NCBI RefSeq assembly: GCF_001542875.1 | Contig: NZ_LMAF01000003.1 | Location: forward strand, 186,001 to 250,000 | Reading direction: 5' to 3' | DNA length: 64,000 nt | Source: Erythrobacter sp. YT30 | GTDB taxonomy: Bacteria > Pseudomonadota > Alphaproteobacteria > Sphingomonadales > Sphingomonadaceae | In this document: piece after piece, positions 1 through 9,292 of the stretch | Layout of the letters: every line of letters begins with the position of its first letter | How positions within the stretch are numbered: position 1 is the first letter of the stretch | The notes under the pieces: model-generated | The model's database searches: none | What the model was told of the DNA's origin: nothing | The model's input: only the letters and a program-made list of their open reading frames with translations | Program-made: the position numbers and the translations under genes

Positions 1-471
1 GGCGGACCGATCGGTGTAGGCGCGCTGTTGGTGCGTGACTTTAGTTTGCTAGAACCCATTGGAGGGCATGAGCGTGGCTATCGGCAGGGCACTGAAAATG
101 CTCCCGCTGCTCTGGCCATGGCGGCGGCATTGGAGGCCGGCGATTGGGAAACGACCAGTGACGAGCGACTTCAGTTTGCGAACGAATTTGGCGACCAGGT
201 TTTGAGATTTGGCGAGCAATGTGACTATGTTTTCGCTCTGGCCCACCCCACCATGTCCGCACAAGCGCTGCTGATCCGTCTTGACGCGATGGGCTTCGCC
301 GTTTCGGCAGGGAGCGCATGCTCCTCCGGAACTCTCAAGAAGAGCCGTGTGCTTGATGCGTTTGGCGTGCCCGATGATGTCGCTGCGCGCACCATTAGGG
401 TCAGCATTGGATGGTCGACCACTCCGGACGAGCTGGAGCAATTTGCAGAGGCTTGGCGCTCGCTTGCATAG
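1..471 (+). CDS. Cysteine desulfurase, NifS/IscS type (5' end missing)
   Basis: C-terminal 156 residues of a PLP-dependent cysteine desulfurase; the reading frame is open to the first base, so the start lies upstream of the window. It begins just after the PLP-lysine region (GGPIGVGALLVRD) and contains the substrate loop GHERGYRQGTENAPA and the persulfide-carrying cysteine in SAGSACSSG. The family takes sulfur from L-cysteine for Fe-S cluster and other sulfur-transfer pathways in the cytoplasm. A second desulfurase and a ferredoxin follow on the same strand, so this is one end of an Fe-S biogenesis cluster. The SSG-containing active-site loop resembles group I enzymes (IscS/NifS). Partner scaffold genes are not visible. 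Confidence 0.9.
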   Translation, partial: GGPIGVGALLVRDFSLLEPIGGHERGYRQGTENAPAALAMAAALEAGDWETTSDERLQFANEFGDQVLRFGEQCDYVFALAHPTMSAQALLIRLDAMGFAVSAGSACSSGTLKKSRVLDAFGVPDDVAARTIRVSIGWSTTPDELEQFAEAWRSLA

Positions 472-480
472 GAAAAACAG

Positions 481-507
481 CCCTTCGACAAGCTCAGGGC
501 GAGCGGG
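481..507. repeat. REP-like short repeat typical of sphingomonads
   Basis: The gap between the two desulfurase genes holds the core TTCGACAAGCTCAGGGCGAG, preceded by CCC and followed by CGGG. From established knowledge, this short element is dispersed in many Sphingomonadales genomes, often between genes. Only one copy is recognised in this window, so calling it a repeat rests on recognition of the motif. It lies 15 bases before the ATG of the next gene and would be part of the mRNA leader if the two genes are co-transcribed. Confidence 0.55.
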
Positions 508-522
508 TATTGGCCAAAAGCA

Positions 523-1605
523 ATGATCTACCTCGATTACCAAGCCACAACTCCCCTCGCGCCCGAAGCGCGCGATGCCATGCTGCGGTGGCTCGATGGG
601 CCTGAGGGGACAGGTTTTGGTAATCCGCATTCTTCGCACAAGCTTGGGCGCCAAGCTGCTGCCGCAATCGAAGCAGCGCGCGACAAAGTCGCATCGCTCT
701 TTCCGCCGGGCGGCAAAGTCATTTTCACTGGAAGTGCGACCGAAGCGCTCAATCTCGCAATCAGGGGAAGCGGGAATAAAGGCTCTGTATCCTATTCGGC
801 GATAGAACATTCGGCCGTTGGCGACACGGCTGATGCGGCGGGGAAATCGCACGTCCTGAATGTCTCTAAGGAAGGACAATGCAACACCGCACAGGATATG
901 CCGAATGATGTGCGGATGGTTGCGGTGATGCAGGTCAATAATGAGATCGGCACGATCCAACCGACAATCGACTGGCATCGAAAGGCGAAGGAAGCGGGCG
1001 CGCTGTTCCTGGTCGATGCGGTACAGGCCTATGGCAAGATTACCGTTACGCAGGCCGACATGATCGCGATTTCAGCGCACAAGTTTCACGGGCCAAAGGG
1101 CGTCGGCGCCTTGTGGGTGCGCGATGGTGTGGAGCTCAACGAAGTGCAAACCGGAGGAGGGCAGGAGCATAACCTTCGTTCGGGCACTCTGTCGCCTGCC
1201 CTTATTGCGGGAATGGGCGCAGCGGCGGCGCTTGCCAAAGAGCGCATGGAGGAAGACGCGGCGCATACGCTCGCTCTCTGGAACCGAGCGCGCGAGATGT
1301 TCGACGGTTGGGTGTTGAACGGCAGTGAGGATGCGCGTTGGCAGGGCAATCTCAACATCCGAAAAGACGGCCTAGATGTTGCGAGGCTGATGTCGGAATG
1401 CAGAGATATCATGTTTTCTGCAGGCTCAGCCTGTGCCAGCGGTTCTGGCCGGCCGAGCCATGTACTGAAAGCGATAGGTCTGTCGGACAAGCAGGCCAAA
1501 TCATCGATCCGTCTGGGCTTTGGGCGCTATACCACGATTGATGAGATTGAGACGGCCGCCAATGCAATCAACAAAGCTGCAAAGGAGCAGGAGCAATGGG
1601 GGTGA
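523..1605 (+). CDS. Cysteine desulfurase (full length)
   Basis: PLP-dependent aminotransferase class V protein of 360 residues, close to the usual length for this family. It starts MIYLDYQATTPLAPEA, the standard N-terminus with the ATTP loop. The PLP lysine is about residue 187 in HKFHGPKGVGALW. The substrate loop is GGGQEHNLRSGTL, and the persulfide cysteine is about residue 304 in SAGSACASGSGRPSHVL. It supplies sulfane sulfur from cysteine, most likely for Fe-S assembly, because a ferredoxin overlaps its 3' end and another desulfurase precedes it. The ATG is preceded by a short repeat and only a weak Shine-Dalgarno. Two adjacent, clearly different desulfurases suggest separate acceptors, but the acceptors cannot be read from this window. 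Confidence 0.92.
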   Translation: MIYLDYQATTPLAPEARDAMLRWLDGPEGTGFGNPHSSHKLGRQAAAAIEAARDKVASLFPPGGKVIFTGSATEALNLAIRGSGNKGSVSYSAIEHSAVGDTADAAGKSHVLNVSKEGQCNTAQDMPNDVRMVAVMQVNNEIGTIQPTIDWHRKAKEAGALFLVDAVQAYGKITVTQADMIAISAHKFHGPKGVGALWVRDGVELNEVQTGGGQEHNLRSGTLSPALIAGMGAAAALAKERMEEDAAHTLALWNRAREMFDGWVLNGSEDARWQGNLNIRKDGLDVARLMSECRDIMFSAGSACASGSGRPSHVLKAIGLSDKQAKSSIRLGFGRYTTIDEIETAANAINKAAKEQEQWG

Positions 1606-1934
1606 AAGTCAACTTCGTTGATCCGCGCGGCAACTTGCATGAAGCGGAAGCTGAGCGCGGCGATAATTTGCTACGCGTGGGGCAGGCCGCAGGGCTTCCC
1701 TTAGAAGGAACCTGCGAAGGGCAAATGGCATGCTCAACCTGTCATGTGATCGTTGCGGCAGAATGGTTTGATCGACTGCCCGAGTCCTCGGAGGAAGAAG
1801 AGGACATGCTCGATTTCGCCTCGGGCGCGCGCCGCACCAGCCGTCTTTCCTGCCAGATCGAGCTGACGCCCGAACTCGATGGATTGACAGTAAGCGTTCC
1901 TAGCGAAGCGCGCGACGCCAGAGGCATGGGCTAG
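1596..1934 (+). CDS. [2Fe-2S] ferredoxin, ISC/adrenodoxin type
   Basis: Ferredoxin of 112 residues with cluster ligands Cys40, Cys46 and Cys49 (CEGQMACSTC) and Cys86 (RLSCQIEL), spacing C-x5-C-x2-C-x36-C, as in the Fdx/adrenodoxin family. The acidic stretch PESSEEEEDML is the usual partner-binding helix. The start codon lies inside the end of the desulfurase gene (10-base overlap) with an AGGAG sequence just upstream, so the two are translationally coupled. The likely role is electron supply for Fe-S assembly or a P450/oxygenase. Its place beside two desulfurases favours Fe-S biogenesis. Confidence 0.93.
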   Translation: MGVKVNFVDPRGNLHEAEAERGDNLLRVGQAAGLPLEGTCEGQMACSTCHVIVAAEWFDRLPESSEEEEDMLDFASGARRTSRLSCQIELTPELDGLTVSVPSEARDARGMG

Positions 1935-1935
1935 G

Positions 1936-2868
1936 TCAGGTCGTCTCTTCTGCCGCCGCGTCGGCAATCACTTCGCGGGCCAACGCCTCGCTCTCGTCTG
2001 AATCCCGCCGTGTCCACTTTGCTAGGCGCACGGCTATCCAGATCAGCAAGCCAATCGGGATGAGCGCCGTCGCCGCCATCATGAGAAACGCGATAGTGTA
2101 GCCAAGAATTCCGCCGAGCGAATTCCACGCATCGCGGATCGGATCGGTGAAGCTGCCCGAGCTGCGATTGCCCGAATTGTAGCTGATTTCCATCTGGCTG
2201 AAAGCCACGCGCCCGCGCATTTCGGTAAGCCAGCTTTGTGCTTGATCGATCTCTTGGTTTACCTGCGCAACGCCGCGCTCAGCCTCGACCAGTTCGGCGA
2301 CTGTTCCTTGACGTGTGCGCAAAATCTCCATCAGCCGATCACGCAGCAGGGTGCGAGCGCGAAGCTTTGCCTCGGTGTCGACGATTTGCTTGGAAAGGTC
2401 CTCGCCCTGGATTGAGGATGAAGTAAGTTCGCCGTCACTTTCGCCTGAACTTGCTTCCAGCGCCTTGGAGAAATCACGCGCTTCGCGCGCCGCAACTGCA
2501 AGGCGGAGATTGCCGTAGGCATAATCGCCGTCACTTTCGGACTGGTCCATCGAAATGATCCGGCACACACGCGGCCCCTTGGCCTCACACATATCGGCGT
2601 GGCGTTCCTGCAATGGTTTTATGGCTTCTTTGGGAAGGCGAAACCCGAGCGAATAGCGATAGGCGATCTGAGGCGCTCCAACGCTGGGATTGTCTGCATC
2701 GAGTGGCTCTGGAGAGGCGGCAGCGCCCGCATCAGCTACCATATCTTCAGAGGGGGCGACTGCCATGTCCAGGGAAGCATCTGCAGCGACGCCTTCGGCC
2801 ATTTCCGCTTCGCTACAAGCGGCAAGCGCCATGGCTGCACATCCGGCAACAATCCAAGCTTTACGCAT
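1936..2868 (-). CDS. DUF4349 lipoprotein
   Basis: Predicted lipoprotein of 310 residues. The start at 2868 gives a clean lipobox signal (MRKAWIVAGCAAMALAAC) with a GGAG Shine-Dalgarno; upstream in-frame starts only add an implausible leader. The mature protein begins with an acidic, Ala-rich linker, followed by a folded domain with a long helical stretch (TEAKLRARTLLRDRLMEI, then VAELVEAERGVAQVNQEI). A transmembrane segment (LGYTIAFLMMAATALIPIGL) and a charged tail come near the C-terminus. This is the DUF4349 layout: lipid anchor, coiled coil, membrane helix. The function is not established. The stop codon is one base from the convergent ferredoxin stop. Confidence 0.8.
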   Translation of the reverse strand: MRKAWIVAGCAAMALAACSEAEMAEGVAADASLDMAVAPSEDMVADAGAAASPEPLDADNPSVGAPQIAYRYSLGFRLPKEAIKPLQERHADMCEAKGPRVCRIISMDQSESDGDYAYGNLRLAVAAREARDFSKALEASSGESDGELTSSSIQGEDLSKQIVDTEAKLRARTLLRDRLMEILRTRQGTVAELVEAERGVAQVNQEIDQAQSWLTEMRGRVAFSQMEISYNSGNRSSGSFTDPIRDAWNSLGGILGYTIAFLMMAATALIPIGLLIWIAVRLAKWTRRDSDESEALAREVIADAAAEETT

Positions 2869-3048
2869 GTTCCAAACTCCTCTGCCCAAATTGGAAGCGA
2901 AAAAGGGGCATTCCATCAAGCTACGCCTCATTTCCGCCTTAATGTTGCCATAATTACGCCACAATTGAGACGAGCACAAGCCATATTCTCTTGATCCACC
3001 CCACAAGAGCAATTGATCCGGGGGAAATTCCCCTCCATTTGCCCTTCC

Positions 3049-3861
3049 ATGACTGCAAGCGTTCAGACTTCCGAATTGCCGACCACAGGCATCCGCGCAA
3101 AGGTGCGCGCTTTGGTTGAATCGAAGCCTTTCGAGCGCTTCATCATCGCCGTCATTGTGATCAACGCAATCGGCCTCGGCCTTGAGACATCGCCTACGAT
3201 CATGGCCGAAGTCGGCGCCTTGGTGATGCAGCTAGATCGCCTGGCGCTTGCCATATTTGTCGTGGAACTTGGGCTAAAACTGCTGGCCTATGGCTGGCGG
3301 TTCTTCAAGTCAGGCTGGAACGTCTTTGATCTTGCGATCGTGAGTGCGGCCCTCATGCCTGCGGGCGATCAATTTTCGGTTCTGCGGGCCTTGCGCATCC
3401 TTCGCGCATTGCGCCTCGTTTCGGTCGTGCCAAGCATGCGCAAGGTCATCGTGGGGCTGTTCAGTGCTATCCCCAGCATTGGCACGGTGATCGTTATGCT
3501 GGTTCTGCTCTTCTACATCAGCGCGGTGATGGCAACGAAGCTGTTTGGCGAGGCATTCCCCCAATGGTTCGGCAATATCGGCGCATCGCTTTATTCGCTG
3601 TTCCAGATCATGACCTTGGAAAGCTGGTCCATGGGCATCGTGCGCCCCGTAATGGAGGTGTACCCCTATGCGTGGGCTTTCTTCGTGCCGTTTATTCTGC
3701 TCACCAGCTTTATCGTGCTCAATCTGTTTATCGGTGTGATTGTCAATGCCATGGCCGAGGCTACTGACGAGGAAGCGCATTCCGAGCGCGAAGAGATCAT
3801 CTCCGAGTTGAAAGCTCTGAGAGCCGACATGGCGGCATTGCGTAAAGAACGCGATATCTGA
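3049..3861 (+). CDS. Bacterial voltage-gated sodium channel (BacNav)
   Basis: Single-domain six-transmembrane channel that works as a tetramer in the inner membrane. S1 to S3 span about residues 20-105. The S4 voltage sensor has regularly spaced arginines (RALRILRALRLVSVV). The selectivity filter reads TLESWSMG, the motif of NavAb/NavMs-type sodium channels, followed by the S6 helix (FILLTSFIVLNLFIGVIV). A charged helical tail (EEAHSEREEIISELKALRAD) fits the C-terminal tetramerisation coiled coil. The ATG at 3049 gives 270 residues; a TTG at 3013 in the same frame is an alternative. Such channels are known in marine and alkaliphilic bacteria and affect motility and pH homeostasis. No flagellar genes are nearby. 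Confidence 0.9.
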   Translation: MTASVQTSELPTTGIRAKVRALVESKPFERFIIAVIVINAIGLGLETSPTIMAEVGALVMQLDRLALAIFVVELGLKLLAYGWRFFKSGWNVFDLAIVSAALMPAGDQFSVLRALRILRALRLVSVVPSMRKVIVGLFSAIPSIGTVIVMLVLLFYISAVMATKLFGEAFPQWFGNIGASLYSLFQIMTLESWSMGIVRPVMEVYPYAWAFFVPFILLTSFIVLNLFIGVIVNAMAEATDEEAHSEREEIISELKALRADMAALRKERDI

Positions 3862-3864
3862 CAC

Positions 3865-3902
3865 AAAAAGCCCCGCTACGCCCACAAGGCACAACGGGAC
3901 TT
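3865..3902 (-). terminator. Rho-independent terminator of the DJ-1/PfpI gene
   Basis: On the minus strand, AAGTCCCGTTGTGCC and GGCGTAGCGGGGCTT form a 15-pair stem with a few G-U or mismatched positions and a 5-base loop, followed by a run of T. It lies in the convergent gap between the sodium channel and the PfpI-like gene. Confidence 0.7.
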
Positions 3903-3958
3903 CGCATCGATCCCGGCCAGCGTAGGGAGGTATGGCCGGTCACGAGTATTTCTTTTGC

Positions 3959-4501
3959 TTATGCCGCCTTTGCGAGCGTCTGCAGACCGATCGCATCGGC
4001 CAGTGCGGCGGTGAATGCCGGAATATCGTCTGGATTGCGGCTTGTGATGATATTGCCATCGACGGCCACTTCGCGATCGATTACTTCGGCACCTGCATTG
4101 CGCAGGTCTGTGCGGACTGATGGCCAACTAGTTACCACTTTGAGTTTGACGATGTCTGCTTCGACAAGCAGCCACGGCGCATGGCAGATCGCTGCAATCG
4201 GCTTCCCAGCATCGTTAAAATCGCGGATCAGCTGGATCACATTTTCGTCCATACGAAGGACGTCGGGATTGATCTGTCCGCCTGGAAGCAGCAGTGCGTC
4301 ATAATCATTGGCACTGACTTCTTCGACCGTAATGTCGACATCGACGCTTTCGCCCCAGTCTTTTTCATCCCAGCCCTTGATTGAACCTTCTTCAAGACTT
4401 GCGACAACGGTTTCTGCGCCAGCATCTTCCAGCTTGGCCTTCGGTTCCATTAGCTCTGACTGTTCAAAACCATCGGTTGCGAAGATCAAAATGCGTTTCA
4501 T
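3959..4501 (-). CDS. DJ-1/PfpI family protein (YhbO-like)
   Basis: Class I glutamine-amidotransferase-like protein of 180 residues. The nucleophile elbow is AAICHAPWLLVEAD, with the catalytic Cys followed by His, as in the PfpI/YhbO/YajL branch. The conserved glutamate on an early strand and GGQINPDVLR are also present. Family members act as stress-response proteins reported as proteases or deglycases. The exact activity cannot be read from sequence. It is cytoplasmic with no signal peptide, a single gene with its own terminator, and divergent from the ABC-F gene. Confidence 0.88.
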   Translation of the reverse strand: MKRILIFATDGFEQSELMEPKAKLEDAGAETVVASLEEGSIKGWDEKDWGESVDVDITVEEVSANDYDALLLPGGQINPDVLRMDENVIQLIRDFNDAGKPIAAICHAPWLLVEADIVKLKVVTSWPSVRTDLRNAGAEVIDREVAVDGNIITSRNPDDIPAFTAALADAIGLQTLAKAA

Positions 4502-4654
4502 GATTGCTCCTTAAGCTCGTGTTTGGTGTTACCTCACGTACAGGGAAGGAAGGGTGATCGTTCCAAATCGGAAGCTATCGGGCGCTCTGGTGGACAAAGC
4601 GCCGAGCGACGAGCAAGGAAGCGAGGAGACGCGTTTCAGCGACGAGCTTCCCAA

Positions 4655-6220
4655 TTGTACATCACTCTCAGCCAGATATCTGTCCAAACGCCATCGCGCC
4701 GTCAGCTTTTCGACAATCTCACTCTTTCGGTTGGTAGTGAGCGAGTTGGGATTGTCGGACGCAATGGCTCCGGCAAATCGACGCTGCTGCGAGTGATAGC
4801 GGGACTTGTAAAACCCAATTCGGGCAGCGTTACCGCCACCGGATCAATCGGTTTGCTGAAGCAGGATATCCCGGCAGATTGGACCGCCGCGCACGCTTTG
4901 GGCATCGCTGAAGAACACGCCGTCCTTAGCCGGGTCATCGCGGGGCATGGCACCGGCGATGATTTGGAAAATGCAGACTGGGATCTTAGCGCGCGAATTG
5001 ATGCAGCATTGGCAACATGCGGATTGACGGATGTCTCTCTGGAACGAAAAATCGAGAGCTTTTCGGGTGGCGAGCGCACACGCATCGGGATTGCGCGATT
5101 GATGATTGAAGCCCACGATTTCGTTTTGCTTGATGAACCAACCAACAATTTGGACCGCGCAGGCCGGGATGCAGTTATCGATCTGGTTCTGAACTGGCAC
5201 GGCGGGGTTATCGTGGCGAGCCATGATCGAGCGCTTCTTGAAAGCGTGGATCGGATCGTGGCGCTCGCACCTCAAAGTGTCCGCAATTTCGGTGGCGGCT
5301 GGTCGGAATTCGAAGCGGCCCGAGCCGAGGAACGCGAACGGCTAGCGGGTGAAGCAGATCGTGCAAACGCTGCCGCAAAGTCGGCAAGACGGGAGGCACA
5401 ATCGCGCCTTGAGAATCAGGCCAAGCGTGACAAGGCAGGACGAGCGACCGCGGCGAAGGGATCCGATCCCAAGATCCTGCTCAACAAAAGAGCGGAAACG
5501 GCCGAAAAAACCACAGCCCGCGGCAAGGCATTGGGTGATCGCGCGATTGTCGAAGCGGACGCGAAACGCAAAGAGGCGCAAAGCAAGGTCGAGATTGTGA
5601 CCCCCTTGTCGATCGAGCTTCCCGCTTCGGACATCCCATCGGGTGCGCAATTGGTGCAGCTTGATCAAGTGGAAGCTGCTGTCGGCAACCGCCGTCTTGG
5701 CCCGTGGACGATGCGCATTGATGGGCCAGAGCGCGTCGAATTGCGAGGCGCAAATGGCTCTGGCAAAACTACCTTGCTGCGTATTATCGCAGGTTTTGGC
5801 TCTCCGGCTGCGGGCAAAGTCGAAAGAGCGGAGGGCCGCATAGCAATGCTCGATCAGCATATCGGCTTGCTTGATCCGAGTAAAAGCGTGCTCGAAAATC
5901 TGCGCGATCACCATCCTGATCTGGACAATGAGGCAGCCCATGCTGCCTGTGCGCGGTTTGCCTTTCGCAATATCGAGGCAGATCGGATCGTGGGCTCGCT
6001 TTCCGGTGGGGAGCGTTTGAGAGCTGGATTGGCTGTCGCGTTCTCTGCGCTAAACCCGCCATGGATGCTGATCCTCGATGAGCCGACAAACCATCTTGAT
6101 ATCGAGTCATTAGAGGTGCTCGAATCTGCCTTGCGAGATCATGACGGTGCACTTTTGGTGGTGAGCCATGACGTCTCGTTCATTGAACGGGTCGGATTTG
6201 ATCGCATCATCGAGCTTTAA
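4655..6220 (+). CDS. ABC-F family ATPase
   Basis: Soluble tandem-ATPase protein without membrane segments, the ABC-F class that acts on ribosomes. The first cassette has Walker A GRNGSGKST, signature FSGGERTR and Walker B LLDEPTNNLD. The second has GANGSGKTT, LSGGERLRAG and LILDEPTNHLD. The linker between them is rich in Lys, Ala and Glu (about residues 230-340) and helical, as expected for the P-site tRNA interaction motif. No ATG precedes the first domain in frame; TTG at 4655 (L/MYITLSQIS) is the best start by homology and gives 521 residues. The frame stays open back to 4523. The role is translation factor or antibiotic protection; which one is unknown. Confidence 0.88.
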   Translation: MYITLSQISVQTPSRRQLFDNLTLSVGSERVGIVGRNGSGKSTLLRVIAGLVKPNSGSVTATGSIGLLKQDIPADWTAAHALGIAEEHAVLSRVIAGHGTGDDLENADWDLSARIDAALATCGLTDVSLERKIESFSGGERTRIGIARLMIEAHDFVLLDEPTNNLDRAGRDAVIDLVLNWHGGVIVASHDRALLESVDRIVALAPQSVRNFGGGWSEFEAARAEERERLAGEADRANAAAKSARREAQSRLENQAKRDKAGRATAAKGSDPKILLNKRAETAEKTTARGKALGDRAIVEADAKRKEAQSKVEIVTPLSIELPASDIPSGAQLVQLDQVEAAVGNRRLGPWTMRIDGPERVELRGANGSGKTTLLRIIAGFGSPAAGKVERAEGRIAMLDQHIGLLDPSKSVLENLRDHHPDLDNEAAHAACARFAFRNIEADRIVGSLSGGERLRAGLAVAFSALNPPWMLILDEPTNHLDIESLEVLESALRDHDGALLVVSHDVSFIERVGFDRIIEL

Positions 6221-6374
6221 ATCCGCCAAACTCGCACGTGCGGCCATTCCTTGACGCCTAGTGTCGTCAAAGCTGCTTTTCGTGCCGTCCGATCCCAGAC
6301 TTAACGTCGAATTAGGCCGTTCCACTTAGATCAAGACCAATCAGAGCCTGATTTTTTGAAAAGGGGCGAGGTCG

Positions 6375-6797
6375 ATGATCTTTTCTTCAGTAGCTCGCAA
6401 AGCATTGGCGTTTGCTGCGGCGATTGGGTTTGCGACATCCGCAGCCAGTGCGTCTGCCGAAACAGACGGCATTGTGCGACTGCAGCCCGGCGAGTTCCGG
6501 ATTTATACCTTTCGCGCAAATGAGCCGCTGATGGTGGGGTTCAGCGTTGAAGAAGAATCAGAAGTAGCCCTGAAATGTCAGGGGTGGCGCGCGGATCCCG
6601 AGAATCTGAAATTCCCCAATTGCGCCGGCGTGTTCGAAAGCGATGGCCGACGCGTTATCGAAAATGGCATCTATGCAATCGGCACGTACGGCGCTGGCGT
6701 TGGATTTACGCCCAAGAACGGACAGATTGTGGTCGCCTTGAAAAACATCTCAAAGATCCCGCTGGATTTGTCGATCAAGGCAAGGCCCTTGGATTGA
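6375..6797 (+). CDS. Small secreted protein of unknown function
   Basis: Protein of 140 residues with a clear signal peptide (MIFSSVARKALAFAAAIGFATSAASASAE, cleavage after ASA). The mature part is a short beta-rich domain with two cysteines (ALKCQGW and FPNCAGVF) placed to form a disulfide. I do not recognise a family. An AAGGGGCGAGG sequence precedes the ATG. It stands alone between the ABC-F gene and parC and is probably periplasmic. Confidence 0.7.
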   Translation: MIFSSVARKALAFAAAIGFATSAASASAETDGIVRLQPGEFRIYTFRANEPLMVGFSVEEESEVALKCQGWRADPENLKFPNCAGVFESDGRRVIENGIYAIGTYGAGVGFTPKNGQIVVALKNISKIPLDLSIKARPLD

Positions 6798-6899
6798 ATG
6801 AAGGGGCGAATGGTTTTTCAGATGACGACATCCCTCATCTAGGCGAAGTCTGTGGAAACCCCTCTCCCGCGTGCGCGCGGTGCTTGCTAAGCGAATTGA

Positions 6900-9197
6900 A
6901 TGGCAGACACGACGCTTTCCGACGATTCCCCCAAGGACGAATTTGACCTTATCACCGATGCGCCCTTTGATGCGGCGTTGGAGGAGCGGTATCTTGTTTA
7001 CGCGCTCTCGACGATCACCGCCCGCTCGCTCCCGGATTTGCGCGATGGGTTGAAGCCTGTTCACCGGCGGCTGCTTTGGACGATGCGGCAATTGGGCCTG
7101 ACGCCCACGAGTACGTTCAAGAAATCCGCCCGCGTTGTGGGTGAGGTGATCGGTAAATACCACCCACATGGCGACACTGCCGCCTATGATGCGATGGTGC
7201 GCCTCGCACAGGATTTTTCGCTGCGCTATCCGCTTGTTGAAGGCCAAGGCAACTTCGGCAATGTCGATGGTGATAACGCGGCTGCCTATCGCTACACCGA
7301 ATGCCGCCTTACCAAGACGGCGATGCAGCTTATGGAAGGGCTGGATCAGGGCACGGTTGATTTCATCCCGACCTATAATGGCGAAGAGCAGGAACCGGAG
7401 ATCATGCCGGGCCTGTTCCCCAATCTGCTCGCCAATGGGGCTAGCGGGATTGCGGTGGGGATGGCGACCAACATCCCGTCGCACAATGTTGCCGAAGTCT
7501 TGGATGCAGCCGAGCTGGTGCTGTTCAATCGCGATGTGACACACGAAGAGCTGATGGGCGTCTTCAAGGGGCCGGATTTTGCGACAGCCGGGCAGATTGT
7601 TGATAGCCCCGAGGTAATCTCGGAAGCCTATGCCACTGGGCGCGGGTCGTTCCGTTTGCGTGGGCGTTTTCACGCCCCTGAGGCGGACAAGGCCGAAGAT
7701 GTTGCAGCGGGCATTGAGCGGCTGGGCGGGGGGCAATGGCAGCTCGTCATTTCTGAAATCCCCTATCAGGTCGCCAAGGGCAAGCTGATCGAGCAGATCG
7801 CGCAGGCAATTGCGGACAAGAAGCTCCCTATCCTCGAAGATGTGCGCGACGAATCCGATGAGAGCATCCGCATCGTGCTGGTGCCGCGCAGCCGCAATGT
7901 TGACCCGGAACTGCTCAAAGAGAGCATCTTCAAGCTCACCGATATGGAAACGCGGTTTGGGCTCAATCTCAACGTGCTCGATGCCAGCCGCACGCCGATG
8001 GTTATGGGGCTGAAGGAACTGCTCCAGAACTGGATCGCCGCGCAGATCGACATTCTCCAACGCCGCACACGACATCGCCTCGATCAGATCGCGAAGCGGC
8101 TGGAACTGGTCGAGGGCTATATCATCGCCTTCCTTAATCTCGACCGCGTGATCGAGATCATTCGGTACGAGGATGAACCCAAGAAGGTGATGATCGCCGA
8201 ATTTGATCTCACTGACCGGCAGGCCGAAGCGATCCTCGACACGCGTTTGCGTTCGCTTCGCAAGCTTGAAGAGATGAAGCTGCGCGATGAGAAGACCGCG
8301 CTTCTGGAAGAGCAGGAAGCCTTACAAAAACTGCTCGACAGTCCGCAACGCCAGCGCACGCGCCTCAAAAAAGACATGGCGGCTTTACGCAAGGAATATG
8401 GCGAGGAAACCGAGCTTGGCCGTCGGCGCACCTTGATCGAAGAGGCCGCCCCTGCGGTCGAATTCTCAATGGATGCGATGATCGAGAAAGAGCCGATCAC
8501 CGTGATCCTTTCGCAAAAAGGATGGATCAGGGCGGCGAGGGGCCACGTCGATCTGGCACAGGAATTCAAATACAAAGAGGGCGATGCGCTGTTCGACATC
8601 GTTCATGCGCAGACGACCGACAAGCTGCTGATCGCGGCGGCAAATGGGCGGTTTTACACGCTGGGTTGCGACAAACTGCCTGGTGCGCGCGGCTTTGGCG
8701 AGCCGGTGCGCACGATGATTGATCTTGAAGCCGACACGAGCATTGCGAAGATGCTCGTGCACAAGGATGGCGGACGTCTCCTATTGGCTGCTTCAAATGG
8801 CAAGGGCTTCGTTGCGGAAACTGCCGAGCTGGTTGCCGAAACGAAAAAGGGCAAGCAGGTGGTGAACCTTAAGGGCACCGCGAAACTGCAAGTCATCCGT
8901 GAGGTGGAGAAGGACCACGATCACGTCGCCGCTGTTGGAGACAATCGCAAGCTAATCGTATTCAATCTTGAAGAAATGCCTGTGATGGCGCGCGGGCAGG
9001 GCGTGATGCTGCAACGCTATCGAGATGGCGGGCTGTCGGATGCGACGACTTTCAAGTTGGAAGAGGGCTTGAGCTGGCAGATGGGCGGATCGGGCGAACG
9101 CACCCGTACAGAGACCGAAATCTGGCAGTGGAAAGTTGCACGCGGAGCCGCCGGGCGCTTGCCACCACAAGGCTTTCCAAAAAACAACCGCTTCTAA
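6900..9197 (+). CDS. parC: DNA topoisomerase IV subunit A
   Basis: Type IIA topoisomerase cleavage-joining subunit of 765 residues that decatenates daughter chromosomes with ParE. The N-terminus contains [15 protein letters not shown], the quinolone-resistance region [13 protein letters not shown] (residues 87-99) and the catalytic tyrosine about residue 132 in YRYTECRL. The later [21 protein letters not shown] and the C-terminal propeller repeats (for example [13 protein letters not shown]) fit ParC rather than GyrA, and the C-terminal domain is shorter than that of GyrA. parE is not in the window. It ends 30 bases before a strong terminator. Confidence 0.95.
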   Translation: MADTTLSDDSPKDEFDLITDAPFDAALEERYLVYALSTITARSLPDLRDGLKPVHRRLLWTMRQLGLTPTSTFKKSARVVGEVIGKYHPHGDTAAYDAMVRLAQDFSLRYPLVEGQGNFGNVDGDNAAAYRYTECRLTKTAMQLMEGLDQGTVDFIPTYNGEEQEPEIMPGLFPNLLANGASGIAVGMATNIPSHNVAEVLDAAELVLFNRDVTHEELMGVFKGPDFATAGQIVDSPEVISEAYATGRGSFRLRGRFHAPEADKAEDVAAGIERLGGGQWQLVISEIPYQVAKGKLIEQIAQAIADKKLPILEDVRDESDESIRIVLVPRSRNVDPELLKESIFKLTDMETRFGLNLNVLDASRTPMVMGLKELLQNWIAAQIDILQRRTRHRLDQIAKRLELVEGYIIAFLNLDRVIEIIRYEDEPKKVMIAEFDLTDRQAEAILDTRLRSLRKLEEMKLRDEKTALLEEQEALQKLLDSPQRQRTRLKKDMAALRKEYGEETELGRRRTLIEEAAPAVEFSMDAMIEKEPITVILSQKGWIRAARGHVDLAQEFKYKEGDALFDIVHAQTTDKLLIAAANGRFYTLGCDKLPGARGFGEPVRTMIDLEADTSIAKMLVHKDGGRLLLAASNGKGFVAETAELVAETKKGKQVVNLKGTAKLQVIREVEKDHDHVAAVGDNRKLIVFNLEEMPVMARGQGVMLQRYRDGGLSDATTFKLEEGLSWQMGGSGERTRTETEIWQWKVARGAAGRLPPQGFPKNNRF

Positions 9198-9226
9198 GAA
9201 AACGTTGGCCTAAGCATGGCAAAACA

Positions 9227-9265
9227 AAACCGCGGAAAAGCACTGAGCTTTCCCGCGGTTTTTTG
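9227..9265. terminator. Terminator shared by parC and the convergent gene
   Basis: AAACCGCGGAAAAG and CTTTCCCGCGGTTT form a 14-base stem with one mismatch around a 7-base loop, followed by five to six T on the plus strand. Preceding A-runs allow termination on the minus strand as well. Confidence 0.88.
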
Positions 9266-9292
9266 TATTAATCCGGTCAATCCGAAAGTGGC

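Noticed and set aside
49..978. Minus-strand frame of 309 codons over two desulfurase genes
   Set aside because: It is antisense to two conserved genes and includes the repeat element; the composition is not protein-like.
2939..2953. Possible CtrA site (TTAA-N7-ATAA) near the sodium channel gene
   Set aside because: The second half deviates from TTAA and there is no supporting context.
6750..8075. Long minus-strand frame (441 codons) opposite parC
   Set aside because: It lies wholly antisense to the conserved parC reading frame and its start of product has no family resemblance; it reflects codon bias of the real gene.
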